Origin: Pseudomonas putida
GTDB taxonomy: Bacteria > Pseudomonadota > Gammaproteobacteria > Pseudomonadales > Pseudomonadaceae
Reading direction: 5' to 3'
Assembly (NCBI RefSeq): GCF_030159595.1
Contig: NZ_BSKJ01000007.1
Location: 1-64,000 of the forward strand
Length of the DNA stretch: 64,000 bases
Below, one piece after another: positions 26,007-33,356 of the stretch. A program made the position numbers and the translations under genes. How positions within the stretch are numbered: the stretch's first letter is position 1; each line of letters starts with the position of its first letter. Below the pieces are notes generated by a model. It searched no databases and was not told where the DNA came from. It saw nothing but the letters and a program-made list of their open reading frames with translations.

Positions 26007-27452
26007 ATGGCGCAGGCACTCAGGCGACTGGTGACAGGTATCGAAGGGCTCGATGCGCTGCTCAAGGGTGGCCTGGTAGCCGGTGCCTCCTACATCATTC
26101 AAGGCCCGCCGGGTGCCGGCAAGACCATCCTGGCCAATCAACTGGCCAGCGGGCATGTTCACGCAGGTGGTCGGGTGTTGGTGGCCACCTTGTTAAGCGA
26201 GTCGCATGAGCGGTTGTTCCAGTACCTGGCGACCCTGGACTTCTTCGACCCGGCACTGGTCGGTGACCAGATACAATTCGTCAGTGCCTTCGACACCCTT
26301 GAGCAGGAAGGGTTGGATGCCGTGGTGCGGCTGCTGCGCCAGGAAATCGCCCGGCAACAGGCCAGCCTGTTGATCGTCGACGGCGTGCTCAATGCCCGGG
26401 TGCGTGCGGAAACCACACTGGATACCAAGAAGTTTGTCTCCGAGTTGCAGGGCCATGCGGCCTTCGCCGGCTGCACGGTACTGTTGCTTACCAGTGCACG
26501 GCTGGATGAGGGCAGCCCGGAGCACACCATGGTCGATGGCGTGATCGAACTGGGTGAGCAACTGGTGGGCAGCCGCGCCGTGCGCCATGTACAGTTGCGC
26601 AAGACCCGCGGCAGTGCGGCGTTGTCGGGGCGCCATGAGTGCCTTATCGATGAAGGCGGCATGCATGTCTACCCACGCCTGGAGGCGTTGTACAGCCACC
26701 CCAGCCACATGGGCAGCACCACGCTGGCGCGTGTCAGCAGCGGTGTACCTTCCCTGGATGAAATGCTCGGCGGTGGCCTGGCCACGGGGTCGGTCAGCCT
26801 CCTGATCGGGCCTTCGGGTATTGGCAAGACATCATTGGGATTGGCCTTTCTTGGCGCCAGCAGCGTGCAGGCACCGGGGCTTCATTTCGGCTTTTACGAA
26901 ACACCTGAACGCTTGCGCAGCAAGGCGGCATCGCTGGGTTACGATTTTGCGGCGATGGAGCAGAGCGGCAGCTTGCAGCTGTGCTGGCAACCGACAACTG
27001 AAGGGCTGCTAGACCAGGTCGGTGCGCACCTGCTTGAACGCGTCGAGGCTTTGGGCAGCAAGCGTGTGCTGATTGACAGCCTCGGGGCGTTCAGCCGTCT
27101 GGCCGTCGACCCTGCACGGCTCAATGCGTTTTTCCGGGCCTTGACTGGCGAGCTGCGCGCGCGCGATGTGAGCGTGATGCTGACTTGGGAAATGCGCGAT
27201 ATCTTCGGCGCAGAAATCAGCGCTCCGGCCCCAGACCTTTCGAGTATCGTCGATAACCTGATGCTGATGCGCTTTGTCGAACTGGACTCGCGACTGCGGC
27301 GCATGCTGTCGATCCTCAAGGTGCGTGACAGTCACCATGACCCTGCCTTGCACGAGTTGCTGATCGGGCCGCAGGGCATTACCTTGCGCAAGGCGTTCGA
27401 AGGCGCCTGCGGTGTGCTCTCGGGAACGCCGGTGCCGCCTGGGGGCGGGTGA
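26007..27452 (+). CDS. KaiC-like protein with two RecA-type ATPase domains
   Basis: 481 residues with two KaiC domains. Domain 1 has Walker A GPPGAGKT at residues 33-40. Domain 2 has GPSGIGKT at 268-275. In domain 2 the segment APDLSSIVDNLMLMRFVEL aligns with the KaiC CII autophosphorylation region, placing Ser412-Ser413 at the Ser-Thr pair. The Glu-Glu pair that follows Walker A in cyanobacterial KaiC is not kept: domain 1 has TLLSESHE, domain 2 has FYETPE. No kaiA or kaiB is nearby. It probably links kinase input to ATP-dependent assembly. Confidence 0.88.
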   Translation: MAQALRRLVTGIEGLDALLKGGLVAGASYIIQGPPGAGKTILANQLASGHVHAGGRVLVATLLSESHERLFQYLATLDFFDPALVGDQIQFVSAFDTLEQEGLDAVVRLLRQEIARQQASLLIVDGVLNARVRAETTLDTKKFVSELQGHAAFAGCTVLLLTSARLDEGSPEHTMVDGVIELGEQLVGSRAVRHVQLRKTRGSAALSGRHECLIDEGGMHVYPRLEALYSHPSHMGSTTLARVSSGVPSLDEMLGGGLATGSVSLLIGPSGIGKTSLGLAFLGASSVQAPGLHFGFYETPERLRSKAASLGYDFAAMEQSGSLQLCWQPTTEGLLDQVGAHLLERVEALGSKRVLIDSLGAFSRLAVDPARLNAFFRALTGELRARDVSVMLTWEMRDIFGAEISAPAPDLSSIVDNLMLMRFVELDSRLRRMLSILKVRDSHHDPALHELLIGPQGITLRKAFEGACGVLSGTPVPPGGG

Positions 27453-27464
27453 CGGAGCGAGCCG

Positions 27465-27818
27465 ATGAACACCATCCTGATCGTCGATGACGAGTACCTG
27501 ATTGCCGACATCCTTGGCTTTGCCCTGGAGGATGAAGGTTATCTGGTGGAAAAGGCCAGCAACGGCAGCAAGGCACTGGAGGCGCTAAAGGAAAAGCGCG
27601 TGCAGTTGGTGATCACCGACTACATGATGCCGCTGCTCAACGGCGAAGAGCTGGTGCGTGCCATGCGCGATGACCCGGCGCTCAGCGAGTTGCCGGTCAT
27701 ACTCATGAGCGGCGCGCAGGCCAGCCAAGGATGCCCGGCCCTGTTCGCCGCCATTTTCGACAAGCCGTTCGACATGGACGAGATGATCGCCAAGGTGCGT
27801 CAGTTATTGAGCACCTGA
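27465..27818 (+). CDS. single-domain response regulator
   Basis: 117 residues, receiver only. The acidic pair Asp8-Asp9, phospho-acceptor Asp52 in VITDYMMP, the Ser in ILMSG, and Lys100 in FDKPF are all present. There is no output domain, so signalling must go through protein contacts, most plausibly with the KaiC-like ATPase or another kinase. It starts 12 bases after the KaiC-like stop and ends the operon, convergent to rsmE. Confidence 0.92.
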   Translation: MNTILIVDDEYLIADILGFALEDEGYLVEKASNGSKALEALKEKRVQLVITDYMMPLLNGEELVRAMRDDPALSELPVILMSGAQASQGCPALFAAIFDKPFDMDEMIAKVRQLLST

Positions 27819-27861
27819 GGCTGGCGGTCGAGCGCATCCATGCACCGCGGGGAGGGTAGGC

Positions 27862-28059
27862 TCAGTGCGAGTCGTCGTGCTTCTCCGGCGCCGGGCTTCC
27901 GGCCTGGATGCGCTTGAAGATTTCTTCGCGATGGACCTGCACATCTTTCGGTGCATCGATACCAATCCTCACCTGCATCCCTTTGACGCCCAGAATGGTG
28001 ACTTTGATGTCATCGTTGATGACGATGCTTTCGCCAACCTTACGGGTGAGTATCAGCAT
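27862..28059 (-). CDS. rsmE: CsrA/RsmA-family RNA-binding regulator, RsmE-like
   Basis: 65 residues starting MLILTRKVGESIVINDDIKV, with the C-terminal helix VQVHREEIFKRIQAG and the key Arg of the RNA-binding VHREEI segment. It binds GGA motifs in mRNA leaders and represses or stabilises translation. AAGGAGAACTAC precedes the ATG and itself contains a GGA, so autoregulation is plausible. The sequence and its place between modC and the kinase operon match the RsmE paralogue of P. putida rather than RsmA. A longer in-frame extension is non-coding. Confidence 0.9.
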   Translation of the reverse strand: MLILTRKVGESIVINDDIKVTILGVKGMQVRIGIDAPKDVQVHREEIFKRIQAGSPAPEKHDDSH

Positions 28060-28312
28060 GTAGTTCTCCTTGGTGATGTAAAAGACCGCAGGGCTAGTTG
28101 CCGCAGCGGCGGGAGCGGGTCCCTCTTCCTTCTCATTAAAGACGCTTTCGGCGGATAGTAATTCCCCGACAGAAAAATTCTGTTGCGTGCCTTCACTTGC
28201 AGGCGCCAAAGCAAACCGTCAGCGGTTTGTCGGCCAAGGTGCTCGATGGCAAGAATAGGGCGCTTGGTGGTCAATGGGAAATTTCTTCTCATCATAGGCT
28301 GAATAGACAGGC
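28060..28312. other. rsmE upstream region
   Basis: The segment probably carries the rsmE promoter and leader. A minus-strand open frame across it, beginning MMRRNFPLTTKRP, overlaps the rsmE start and has no recognisable relatives or ribosome site. No other element stands out. Confidence 0.4.
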
Positions 28313-28530
28313 TTAATGGTCATCCTGTTCCTCAGGTGCCTGAAGAAATAACAGCAGCGCTACTTCTTCGCGGTCCAGGCCCTTACGGACACGGTGTTTC
28401 GGCAAGTTGGCCAGGCGCCCAAGGGCATAGTGCTCAAGTACCGCCAGATGGATGTAGCAGCGCCTGCATACCGCTGGCGTATTGCCCAGGCGTGTGGCGA
28501 CTTGGCGGACTATTGCGGCGACGATGCTCA
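28313..28530 (-). pseudogene. DNA topoisomerase IB C-terminal remnant
   Basis: Directly after the modC stop, the minus strand reads VATRLGNTPAVCRRCYIHLAVLEHY and continues to DREEVALLLFLQAPEEQDDH and a TAA at 28313-28315. LGNTPAVCRKCYIHP is the catalytic-tyrosine segment of bacterial topoisomerase IB. Here the usual Pro after YIH is Leu. Only about 70 C-terminal residues remain, with no start codon or DNA-binding core, so this is a truncated relic. Confidence 0.8.
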
Positions 28531-29619
28531 GCCCAACAGGGCCACCGACTTGATCTGGGCAAACAGCACCTGCCCCGGGTGCAGGCCAAGCTGGTCTGCC
28601 GAGTAGCGGGTGATTCGGGCGAGCAAGGCGTTGCCACCGGCATCCAGGCTGACCAGCACATGGGCGGGGTTTTCGGCCGGGCGGCTTTCACGCACGCGCA
28701 CCGGCAAGCGGTTGAGAATGCTCGACGTGCTGTCGGCCATCAGCGCCAAACTGACGTCCCGGGCCTGCACTTTGATGCGCAGGGTACTGCCCATCACATG
28801 CGCGGGGTGGGCGATGCGCAACAGCGGCCCGCCGCTGCCGGGCAGGCGTAGGTCGAGCAAGTCGTAGTGCGGGTCATGGCCCACCACCATGCCCTCGAAC
28901 ACCACGCCGGCATCCTCGCCCTGGGCCAGCGACAGGTCCAGGCGGGCAAGGGTTTCGCCGATAGGGCCGCTGGCGACCGCCTGGCCTTGCTCTAGCAATA
29001 CCAGGTGGTCGGCCAGGCGTGCCACTTCATCCTGGGCGTGGCTGACATACACCAACGGAATGTCCAGTTCGTCGTGCAGGCGCTCCAGGTAGGGCAAGAT
29101 CTCGCGCTTGCGCGGCCCGTCGAGTGCTGCCAGTGGCTCGTCCATCAACAGCAGGCGCGGGCTGCTGAGCAGGGCGCGGGCAATGCCCACCCGCTGCGCC
29201 TCGCCGCCAGACAAGGTAGCAGGGCGGCGCTCCAGCAAGTGGCCGATGCCCAGCAACTGGCAAGCCTGGTCGAGGCTGACCTTGCGCTCAGCCGCAGCCA
29301 CCCGGCGCCAGCCGAATTCCAGGTTGCCGCGCACTGACAGGTGCGGGAACAGGCTGGCCTCCTGGAACACATAGCCTACCGGGCGCAGGTGCGGTGCCTG
29401 GAAGTAGCCGCGGGTACTGTCTTCCCAGACTTCGCCGTTAACCTCGATGTAGGCGCTGGCGGCCCGCTCCAGCCCGGCCAGGCAGCGAAGGCAGCTGGTC
29501 TTGCCTGAGCCCGAGTGGCCGAACAGCGCGCTGATGCCGCGCCCAGGCAGGTGCAGGTCAACGTCCAGGGTAAAGTCATCGCGCGCCAGTTTCAGGCGCG
29601 CCACAATCGATGCGGTCAT
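28528..29619 (-). CDS. modC: ModC, molybdate ABC transporter ATP-binding protein
   Basis: 363 residues. Walker A is GHSGSGKT, the ABC signature LSGGEAQRVGIARAL, and Walker B LLLMDEPLAALD. The C-terminal TOBE/Mop-like domain (about 290-355, IKVQARDVSLAL and ISRYSADQ-like sequence) senses molybdate. ATG 29619 lies one base past the modB stop; an upstream open extension is not real. The stop runs into the topoisomerase remnant. Confidence 0.95.
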   Translation of the reverse strand: MTASIVARLKLARDDFTLDVDLHLPGRGISALFGHSGSGKTSCLRCLAGLERAASAYIEVNGEVWEDSTRGYFQAPHLRPVGYVFQEASLFPHLSVRGNLEFGWRRVAAAERKVSLDQACQLLGIGHLLERRPATLSGGEAQRVGIARALLSSPRLLLMDEPLAALDGPRKREILPYLERLHDELDIPLVYVSHAQDEVARLADHLVLLEQGQAVASGPIGETLARLDLSLAQGEDAGVVFEGMVVGHDPHYDLLDLRLPGSGGPLLRIAHPAHVMGSTLRIKVQARDVSLALMADSTSSILNRLPVRVRESRPAENPAHVLVSLDAGGNALLARITRYSADQLGLHPGQVLFAQIKSVALLG

Positions 29620-29620
29620 T

Positions 29621-30301
29621 TCAGCTCCAGCCGGCTTTGCCGCGGCGCCCGGCGTACAGCAGGAGCAGCACCAGGAATGAGAACACCAGCATGGCACCGG
29701 CCAGCCAGTGGGCTTGCGAATACTCCATGGCCTCGACGTGGTCGAAGATCTGCACCGAAACCACGCGGGTCTTGTCGGGGATGTTGCCACCGATCATCAG
29801 CACAACACCAAACTCGCCCACGGTGTGGGCAAAGCCGAGGATGCTGGCAGTGACGAAGCCGGGGCGAGCCAGCGGCAGCACCACATGGACGAAGGTGTCC
29901 CACGGGCTGGCGCGCAGGGTGGCGGCGACCTCCAGTGGCCGCTGGCCGATCGCGCCAAAGGCATTCTGCAGGGGTTGCACCACGAACGGCATGGAATACA
30001 CCGTCGAGCCGATTACTAGGCCCGTGAAACTGAACACCACACTGCCCAGGCCCAGTGCCTGGGTCGCCTGGCCGAGCCAGCCGTGCGGGCCGAGAGCGAT
30101 CAGCAGGTAAAAACCGATCACTGTTGGGGGCAGTACCAGCGGCAGTGCCACCACCGCACCCACCGGCCCGCGTAGCCAGGAGCGCGTGCGCGCCAGCCAC
30201 CAGGCGATGGGTGTGCCAATAACCAGCAGGATCAGGGTGGTCAGGCTAGCCAGTTTGACCGTCAGCCAGATTGCACCCAGGTCACTGGCGTCCAGTGGCA
30301 T
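29621..30301 (-). CDS. modB: ModB, molybdate ABC transporter permease
   Basis: 226 residues with five membrane helices. The permease EAA-type motif region is EVAATLRASPWDTFVHVVLPLARPG. Its ATG overlaps the modA stop by one base (ATGA), so translation is coupled. It forms the membrane pore for molybdate or tungstate uptake. Confidence 0.95.
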   Translation of the reverse strand: MPLDASDLGAIWLTVKLASLTTLILLVIGTPIAWWLARTRSWLRGPVGAVVALPLVLPPTVIGFYLLIALGPHGWLGQATQALGLGSVVFSFTGLVIGSTVYSMPFVVQPLQNAFGAIGQRPLEVAATLRASPWDTFVHVVLPLARPGFVTASILGFAHTVGEFGVVLMIGGNIPDKTRVVSVQIFDHVEAMEYSQAHWLAGAMLVFSFLVLLLLYAGRRGKAGWS

Positions 30302-31059
30302 CAGAGTTCATAGCCGTAGGACTTGATCACGGCAGCGGCTTTAGGGCCTTTCAGGTACTCGACCAGCGCCTTGGCGGCGGCGTTGTCCTTACCTTTGTTG
30401 AGGATCACGGCGTCCTGGCGGATAGGGTCGTGCAGGTTGGCTGGCACGATCCAGGCCGAGCCATTGGTCACTTTGCCGTCCTTGTAGATCTGCGACAGGG
30501 CGACGAAGCCAAGCTCGGCATTGCCGGTGGAGACGAACTGGAAGGCCTGGGTGATGTTCTGGCCTTCGACGATCTTGCCTTTGGTGGCTTCGGTGAGCTT
30601 CAGCTTGTCCAGCACCTGGGTGGCGGCCAGGCCGTAAGGTGCCGCTTTCGGGTTGGCGATGGACAGGTGTTTGAATTCGTTCTTCTTCAGTACTTCGCCC
30701 TTGGCGTCTACATAGCCTTCTTCGGCAGACCACAGGGCGAGGGTGCCGATGGCGTAGGTAAAGCGCGAGCCGGGGACGATTTCCTTTTCGTCTTCAAGCT
30801 TCTTCGGGGTGCTGTCATCAGCGGCAAGGAACACTTCAAACGGTGCGCCGTTCTTGATCTGTGCGTAGAACTGCCCGGTGGCGCCGTAGGCTGCGACCAG
30901 TTTGTGGCCGGTGTCTTTCTCGAAGTCCTTGGCAATGGCCTGGATTGGGGCTGTGAAGTTGGCTGCGACCGCGACCTGGACTTCATCGGCCCAGGCAGTG
31001 TTGAAGGCGAACAGGCTGGCCAGGGCAGTGACGGCCAGGTGGGACGGGCGGATACGCAT
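30301..31059 (-). CDS. modA: ModA, periplasmic molybdate-binding protein
   Basis: 252 residues. The Sec signal peptide MRIRPSHLAVTALASLFAFNTAWA is followed by VQVAVAANFTAPIQAIAKDFEKDTG, the ligand-binding N-lobe typical of ModA. It delivers the oxyanion to ModBC. It is the first gene of modABC, 21 bases downstream of a ModE-like box. Confidence 0.95.
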   Translation of the reverse strand: MRIRPSHLAVTALASLFAFNTAWADEVQVAVAANFTAPIQAIAKDFEKDTGHKLVAAYGATGQFYAQIKNGAPFEVFLAADDSTPKKLEDEKEIVPGSRFTYAIGTLALWSAEEGYVDAKGEVLKKNEFKHLSIANPKAAPYGLAATQVLDKLKLTEATKGKIVEGQNITQAFQFVSTGNAELGFVALSQIYKDGKVTNGSAWIVPANLHDPIRQDAVILNKGKDNAAAKALVEYLKGPKAAAVIKSYGYEL

Positions 31060-31079
31060 GAAGACAGCTCCTTGGGGTT

Positions 31080-31107
31080 ATCGTTATAGCTTGAACTATA
31101 TAGCGAT
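31080..31107 (-). promoter_or_regulatory. ModE-like operator upstream of modA
   Basis: The half-site ATCGTTATAGC and the opposing TATATAGCGAT are separated by six bases, an imperfect inverted repeat of ATCGCTATATA. This matches the ModE-box pattern that represses mod operons when molybdate is plentiful. It spans 21-48 bases upstream of the modA ATG. No modE gene is in the window. Confidence 0.75.
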
Positions 31108-31139
31108 AGGCCATTTGCCGGGAAGAGGTCCGTGCCTGC

Positions 31140-32228
31140 TTATGAAAATGTCTGCTGCCCGACCACAGCCAGTGCTTTTTCAGCAATCGCCTGTGTCAAC
31201 GCCCTCGCGGGCATGTGCCTGCCCAGCCGCAACGCCTGCCCCGACCACAAGTTACTGAAATCACTGTTGCATTGCGGGTCGGTAATTGCGCGCAGCGGCA
31301 TCAGTGCCCCACCTGCCAGCGGGAAGCGCGGCGCCAGGTCGCTCATTGGCCCCAGCTCGCGCATGAGGCGGTTGTTGATGCCACGCGCCGGGCGGCCGGT
31401 AAACAGGTTGGTCAACGCCGTGTCACTGGCGGGCGCGCTGTCCAAGGCCTGGCGGTGGGCTGCTGATACCTTGGCCTCGGGGCAGAAAAGGTAAGCCGTT
31501 CCGATCTGCACTGCCGACGCCCCCAAGGCCAGTGCCGCCACCAGGCCGCGGTGGTCACCGATACCGCCAGCGGCAATGACCGGCACGCTGACCGCATCCG
31601 CCACCTGCGGTACCAGGGCGAAGGTACCAATCTGGCTGGTGATGTCGTCGCTGAGGAACATGCCGCGATGGCCGCCGGCTTCATAACCCATGGCGATGAT
31701 CGCGTCACAGCCATTGCGTTCCAGCCAAACCGCTTCTTCCACCGTCGTCGCGCTGGACAGCACCTTGGCACCGCTGGCCTTCACCCGCTGCAGCAGGTCA
31801 GCCTGCGGTAGGCCGAAGTGAAAGCTGACCACCTCCGGGCGCAGTTGTTCGACCAGCTGGCAGCTTTGTTCGTCGAACGGCGCACGGTTGGACACCGGCG
31901 TGGGTGCCGAGAAGTCGGCGCCCGTTTCGCGGTAATAAGGCGCCAAGGCCTGCTTCCAGCGCGCGTCACGCTCGGTATCGGGTGCTGGCGGCTGGTGGCA
32001 GAAGAAGTTCAGGTTCAGCGGGCGCCCCGGGCAGCCGGTGCGGAAAGCGGCGACTTCCATGCGTATCTGTTCGCCGTTAAGCATGGCGCAGGGCAGGGCA
32101 CCTAGCCCGCCTGCCAGACCCACGGCAATGGCCATGGACGAGCCCGTCGCACCGGCCATGGGCGCCTGCAGAATGGGCAGCTCGATGCCCAGCAGGTCGA
32201 GGATACGGCGGTCGGGCCAGTGGCTCAT
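31140..32228 (-). CDS. nitronate monooxygenase-family flavoenzyme
   Basis: 362 residues of the NMO/2-nitropropane-dioxygenase TIM barrel. The FMN-binding segments are QAPMAGATGSSMAIAVGLAGGLGALP near the N-terminus, and MGYEAGGHRGMF plus PVIAAGGIGDHRGLVAALALGASAVQIGTAYLF in the second half. The enzyme oxidises nitronates such as propionate-3-nitronate to carbonyl products. It starts 172 bases from the next upstream small gene (32280-32450). Confidence 0.88.
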   Translation of the reverse strand: MSHWPDRRILDLLGIELPILQAPMAGATGSSMAIAVGLAGGLGALPCAMLNGEQIRMEVAAFRTGCPGRPLNLNFFCHQPPAPDTERDARWKQALAPYYRETGADFSAPTPVSNRAPFDEQSCQLVEQLRPEVVSFHFGLPQADLLQRVKASGAKVLSSATTVEEAVWLERNGCDAIIAMGYEAGGHRGMFLSDDITSQIGTFALVPQVADAVSVPVIAAGGIGDHRGLVAALALGASAVQIGTAYLFCPEAKVSAAHRQALDSAPASDTALTNLFTGRPARGINNRLMRELGPMSDLAPRFPLAGGALMPLRAITDPQCNSDFSNLWSGQALRLGRHMPARALTQAIAEKALAVVGQQTFS

Positions 32229-32279
32229 GCGATTCTCCTTGCGTGGGACGAGCGGCGCGGCGGGGCTGCGGTGCCTTTT

Positions 32280-32450
32280 TTACAGGGCCTTGCTGACCTG
32301 GATGTCGCTGATTTTCTCGGCGTCTTCGCCATGGATCTTGCGCAGGGCCTCAAGGGCTTGCTCTTGCGAGGCATCGGGCATCAGCGCGAAGTCCCAGCGG
32401 CGCTGGCCGTCGAGCTTGTATTTGATGACGTACTTGATGGTTTGGGTCAT
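32280..32450 (-). CDS. 56-residue conserved-looking hypothetical protein
   Basis: The frame starts MTQTIKYVIKYKLDGQRRWD and ends DIQVSKAL with TAA at 32280-32282. A beta-hairpin-like N-terminus is followed by a helix (DASQEQALEALRKIHG). AGGCCACC precedes the ATG. Codon use is high GC at third positions, as in real genes here. It lies seven bases downstream of the DUF1883 gene, so the two are probably cotranscribed. The function is unknown. Confidence 0.65.
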   Translation of the reverse strand: MTQTIKYVIKYKLDGQRRWDFALMPDASQEQALEALRKIHGEDAEKISDIQVSKAL

Positions 32451-32457
32451 GGTGGCC

Positions 32458-32760
32458 TTATCTGAGTTTCGACGACGAACGACGGATGATCTTGATCTTG
32501 TGGGTCAGGGTCGGCTTGCGGGTGACCGAGATCGGGCGGGTGGTTACGGTATCGATGGTGATGTTCCAGAACCCCGTGCTGGGTACGGTGATTTTCGCCG
32601 GGAACTTGTCGAAATGGCCGCCGTGGTAGGTGTGACGGCCGCCGTTCTTGAAGCTGCGGAAGTTGGCGTCGTTCATCAGGCGGATATTGCAGCGCTGGGA
32701 GCACTCGATGACGATGATATCGTCCTCGTTGAGGTGCTCGCGCTGGTGTACGAATTTCAT
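32458..32760 (-). CDS. DUF1883 domain protein
   Basis: 100 residues starting MKFVHQREHLNEDDIIVIEC. NIRLMNDANFRSFKNGGRHTYHGGHFDKFP and the beta-strand FWNITIDTVT follow the DUF1883 pattern. ATG 32760 has GGAGCATCAC upstream, so the 15 preceding in-frame codons are excluded. The C-terminal tail is basic (HKIKIIRRSSSKLR). It is found elsewhere fused to TIR-like domains, but here the domain stands alone. Confidence 0.75.
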   Translation of the reverse strand: MKFVHQREHLNEDDIIVIECSQRCNIRLMNDANFRSFKNGGRHTYHGGHFDKFPAKITVPSTGFWNITIDTVTTRPISVTRKPTLTHKIKIIRRSSSKLR

Positions 32761-32919
32761 GTGATGCTCCGCAAGGTTTGGATCTGCAAAGGCAAAAGAT
32801 ACCACGATGTGCCGTTACACTGCCGCGCTGTTCGCCAGGCGCAGATAATTCTGCCAAAGCAGGGAGCAAAACCGCTTGGCTGTGGTCGAAACGGATTCTT
32901 GATGGCAGAGGTGCTGCAA

Positions 32920-33279
32920 ATGAAATGGATGGTAGCGGCGTTGTCGGTGACGCTCGGTGGCTGCGTGAGCGTTACGGAGTTGGAACAATCGCGAGAAACG
33001 CTGGATGTGATTTCTGGCAAGAGCCCACGCGCCTATGCCGATTGCATCAAACAGAAGCTGGCCGATACACGTGACCCGCTGACGGAAGAGCAGCGTGGCG
33101 ACGGCCTGCGGCTGATCGTGCCACAGAAGATTACCTCGGGTGCTGGCCCGGCGGCGTTGGTGGATATCGACAAGCGGGGCAGCGGTAGCAGCATCAAGCT
33201 GCACGAGCGGTTGAACAATTTCCCGCTGCGCCTGGGTGACGTACGCACTGCCGCCACCCAATGCATCTCCGGGAGTTGA
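32920..33279 (+). CDS. small lipoprotein, function unknown
   Basis: 119 residues. The signal peptide MKWMVAALSVTLGGC ends at lipobox LGGC (Cys15). The mature part is soluble, with a Cys pair (YADCIKQ and ATQCISGS) that could form a disulfide. AGAGGTGCTGCAA precedes the ATG; longer upstream reading is antisense to other genes. It is divergent from the DUF1883 gene. Confidence 0.7.
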   Translation: MKWMVAALSVTLGGCVSVTELEQSRETLDVISGKSPRAYADCIKQKLADTRDPLTEEQRGDGLRLIVPQKITSGAGPAALVDIDKRGSGSSIKLHERLNNFPLRLGDVRTAATQCISGS

Positions 33280-33308
33280 TCTGAGGCAACGGACCTTCCG
33301 CTCTTTGC

Positions 33309-33335
33309 TTATATGTTTTAAGCCTAAACATATAA
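33309..33335. promoter_or_regulatory. AT-rich inverted repeat upstream of tsdBA
   Basis: TTATATGTTT and AAACATATAA flank a seven-base centre, ending 21 bases before the tsdB ATG. The AT-rich dyad in the promoter or leader region is a likely repressor site; the regulator is not known. Confidence 0.55.
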
Positions 33336-33356
33336 CAAAAGAAAAGGAGCTTCGTG

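Noticed and set aside
28053..28295. An 80-codon minus-strand frame overlapping the rsmE start
   Set aside because: It has no convincing ribosome site, overlaps rsmE in another frame and resembles nothing known; it is treated as rsmE leader sequence.
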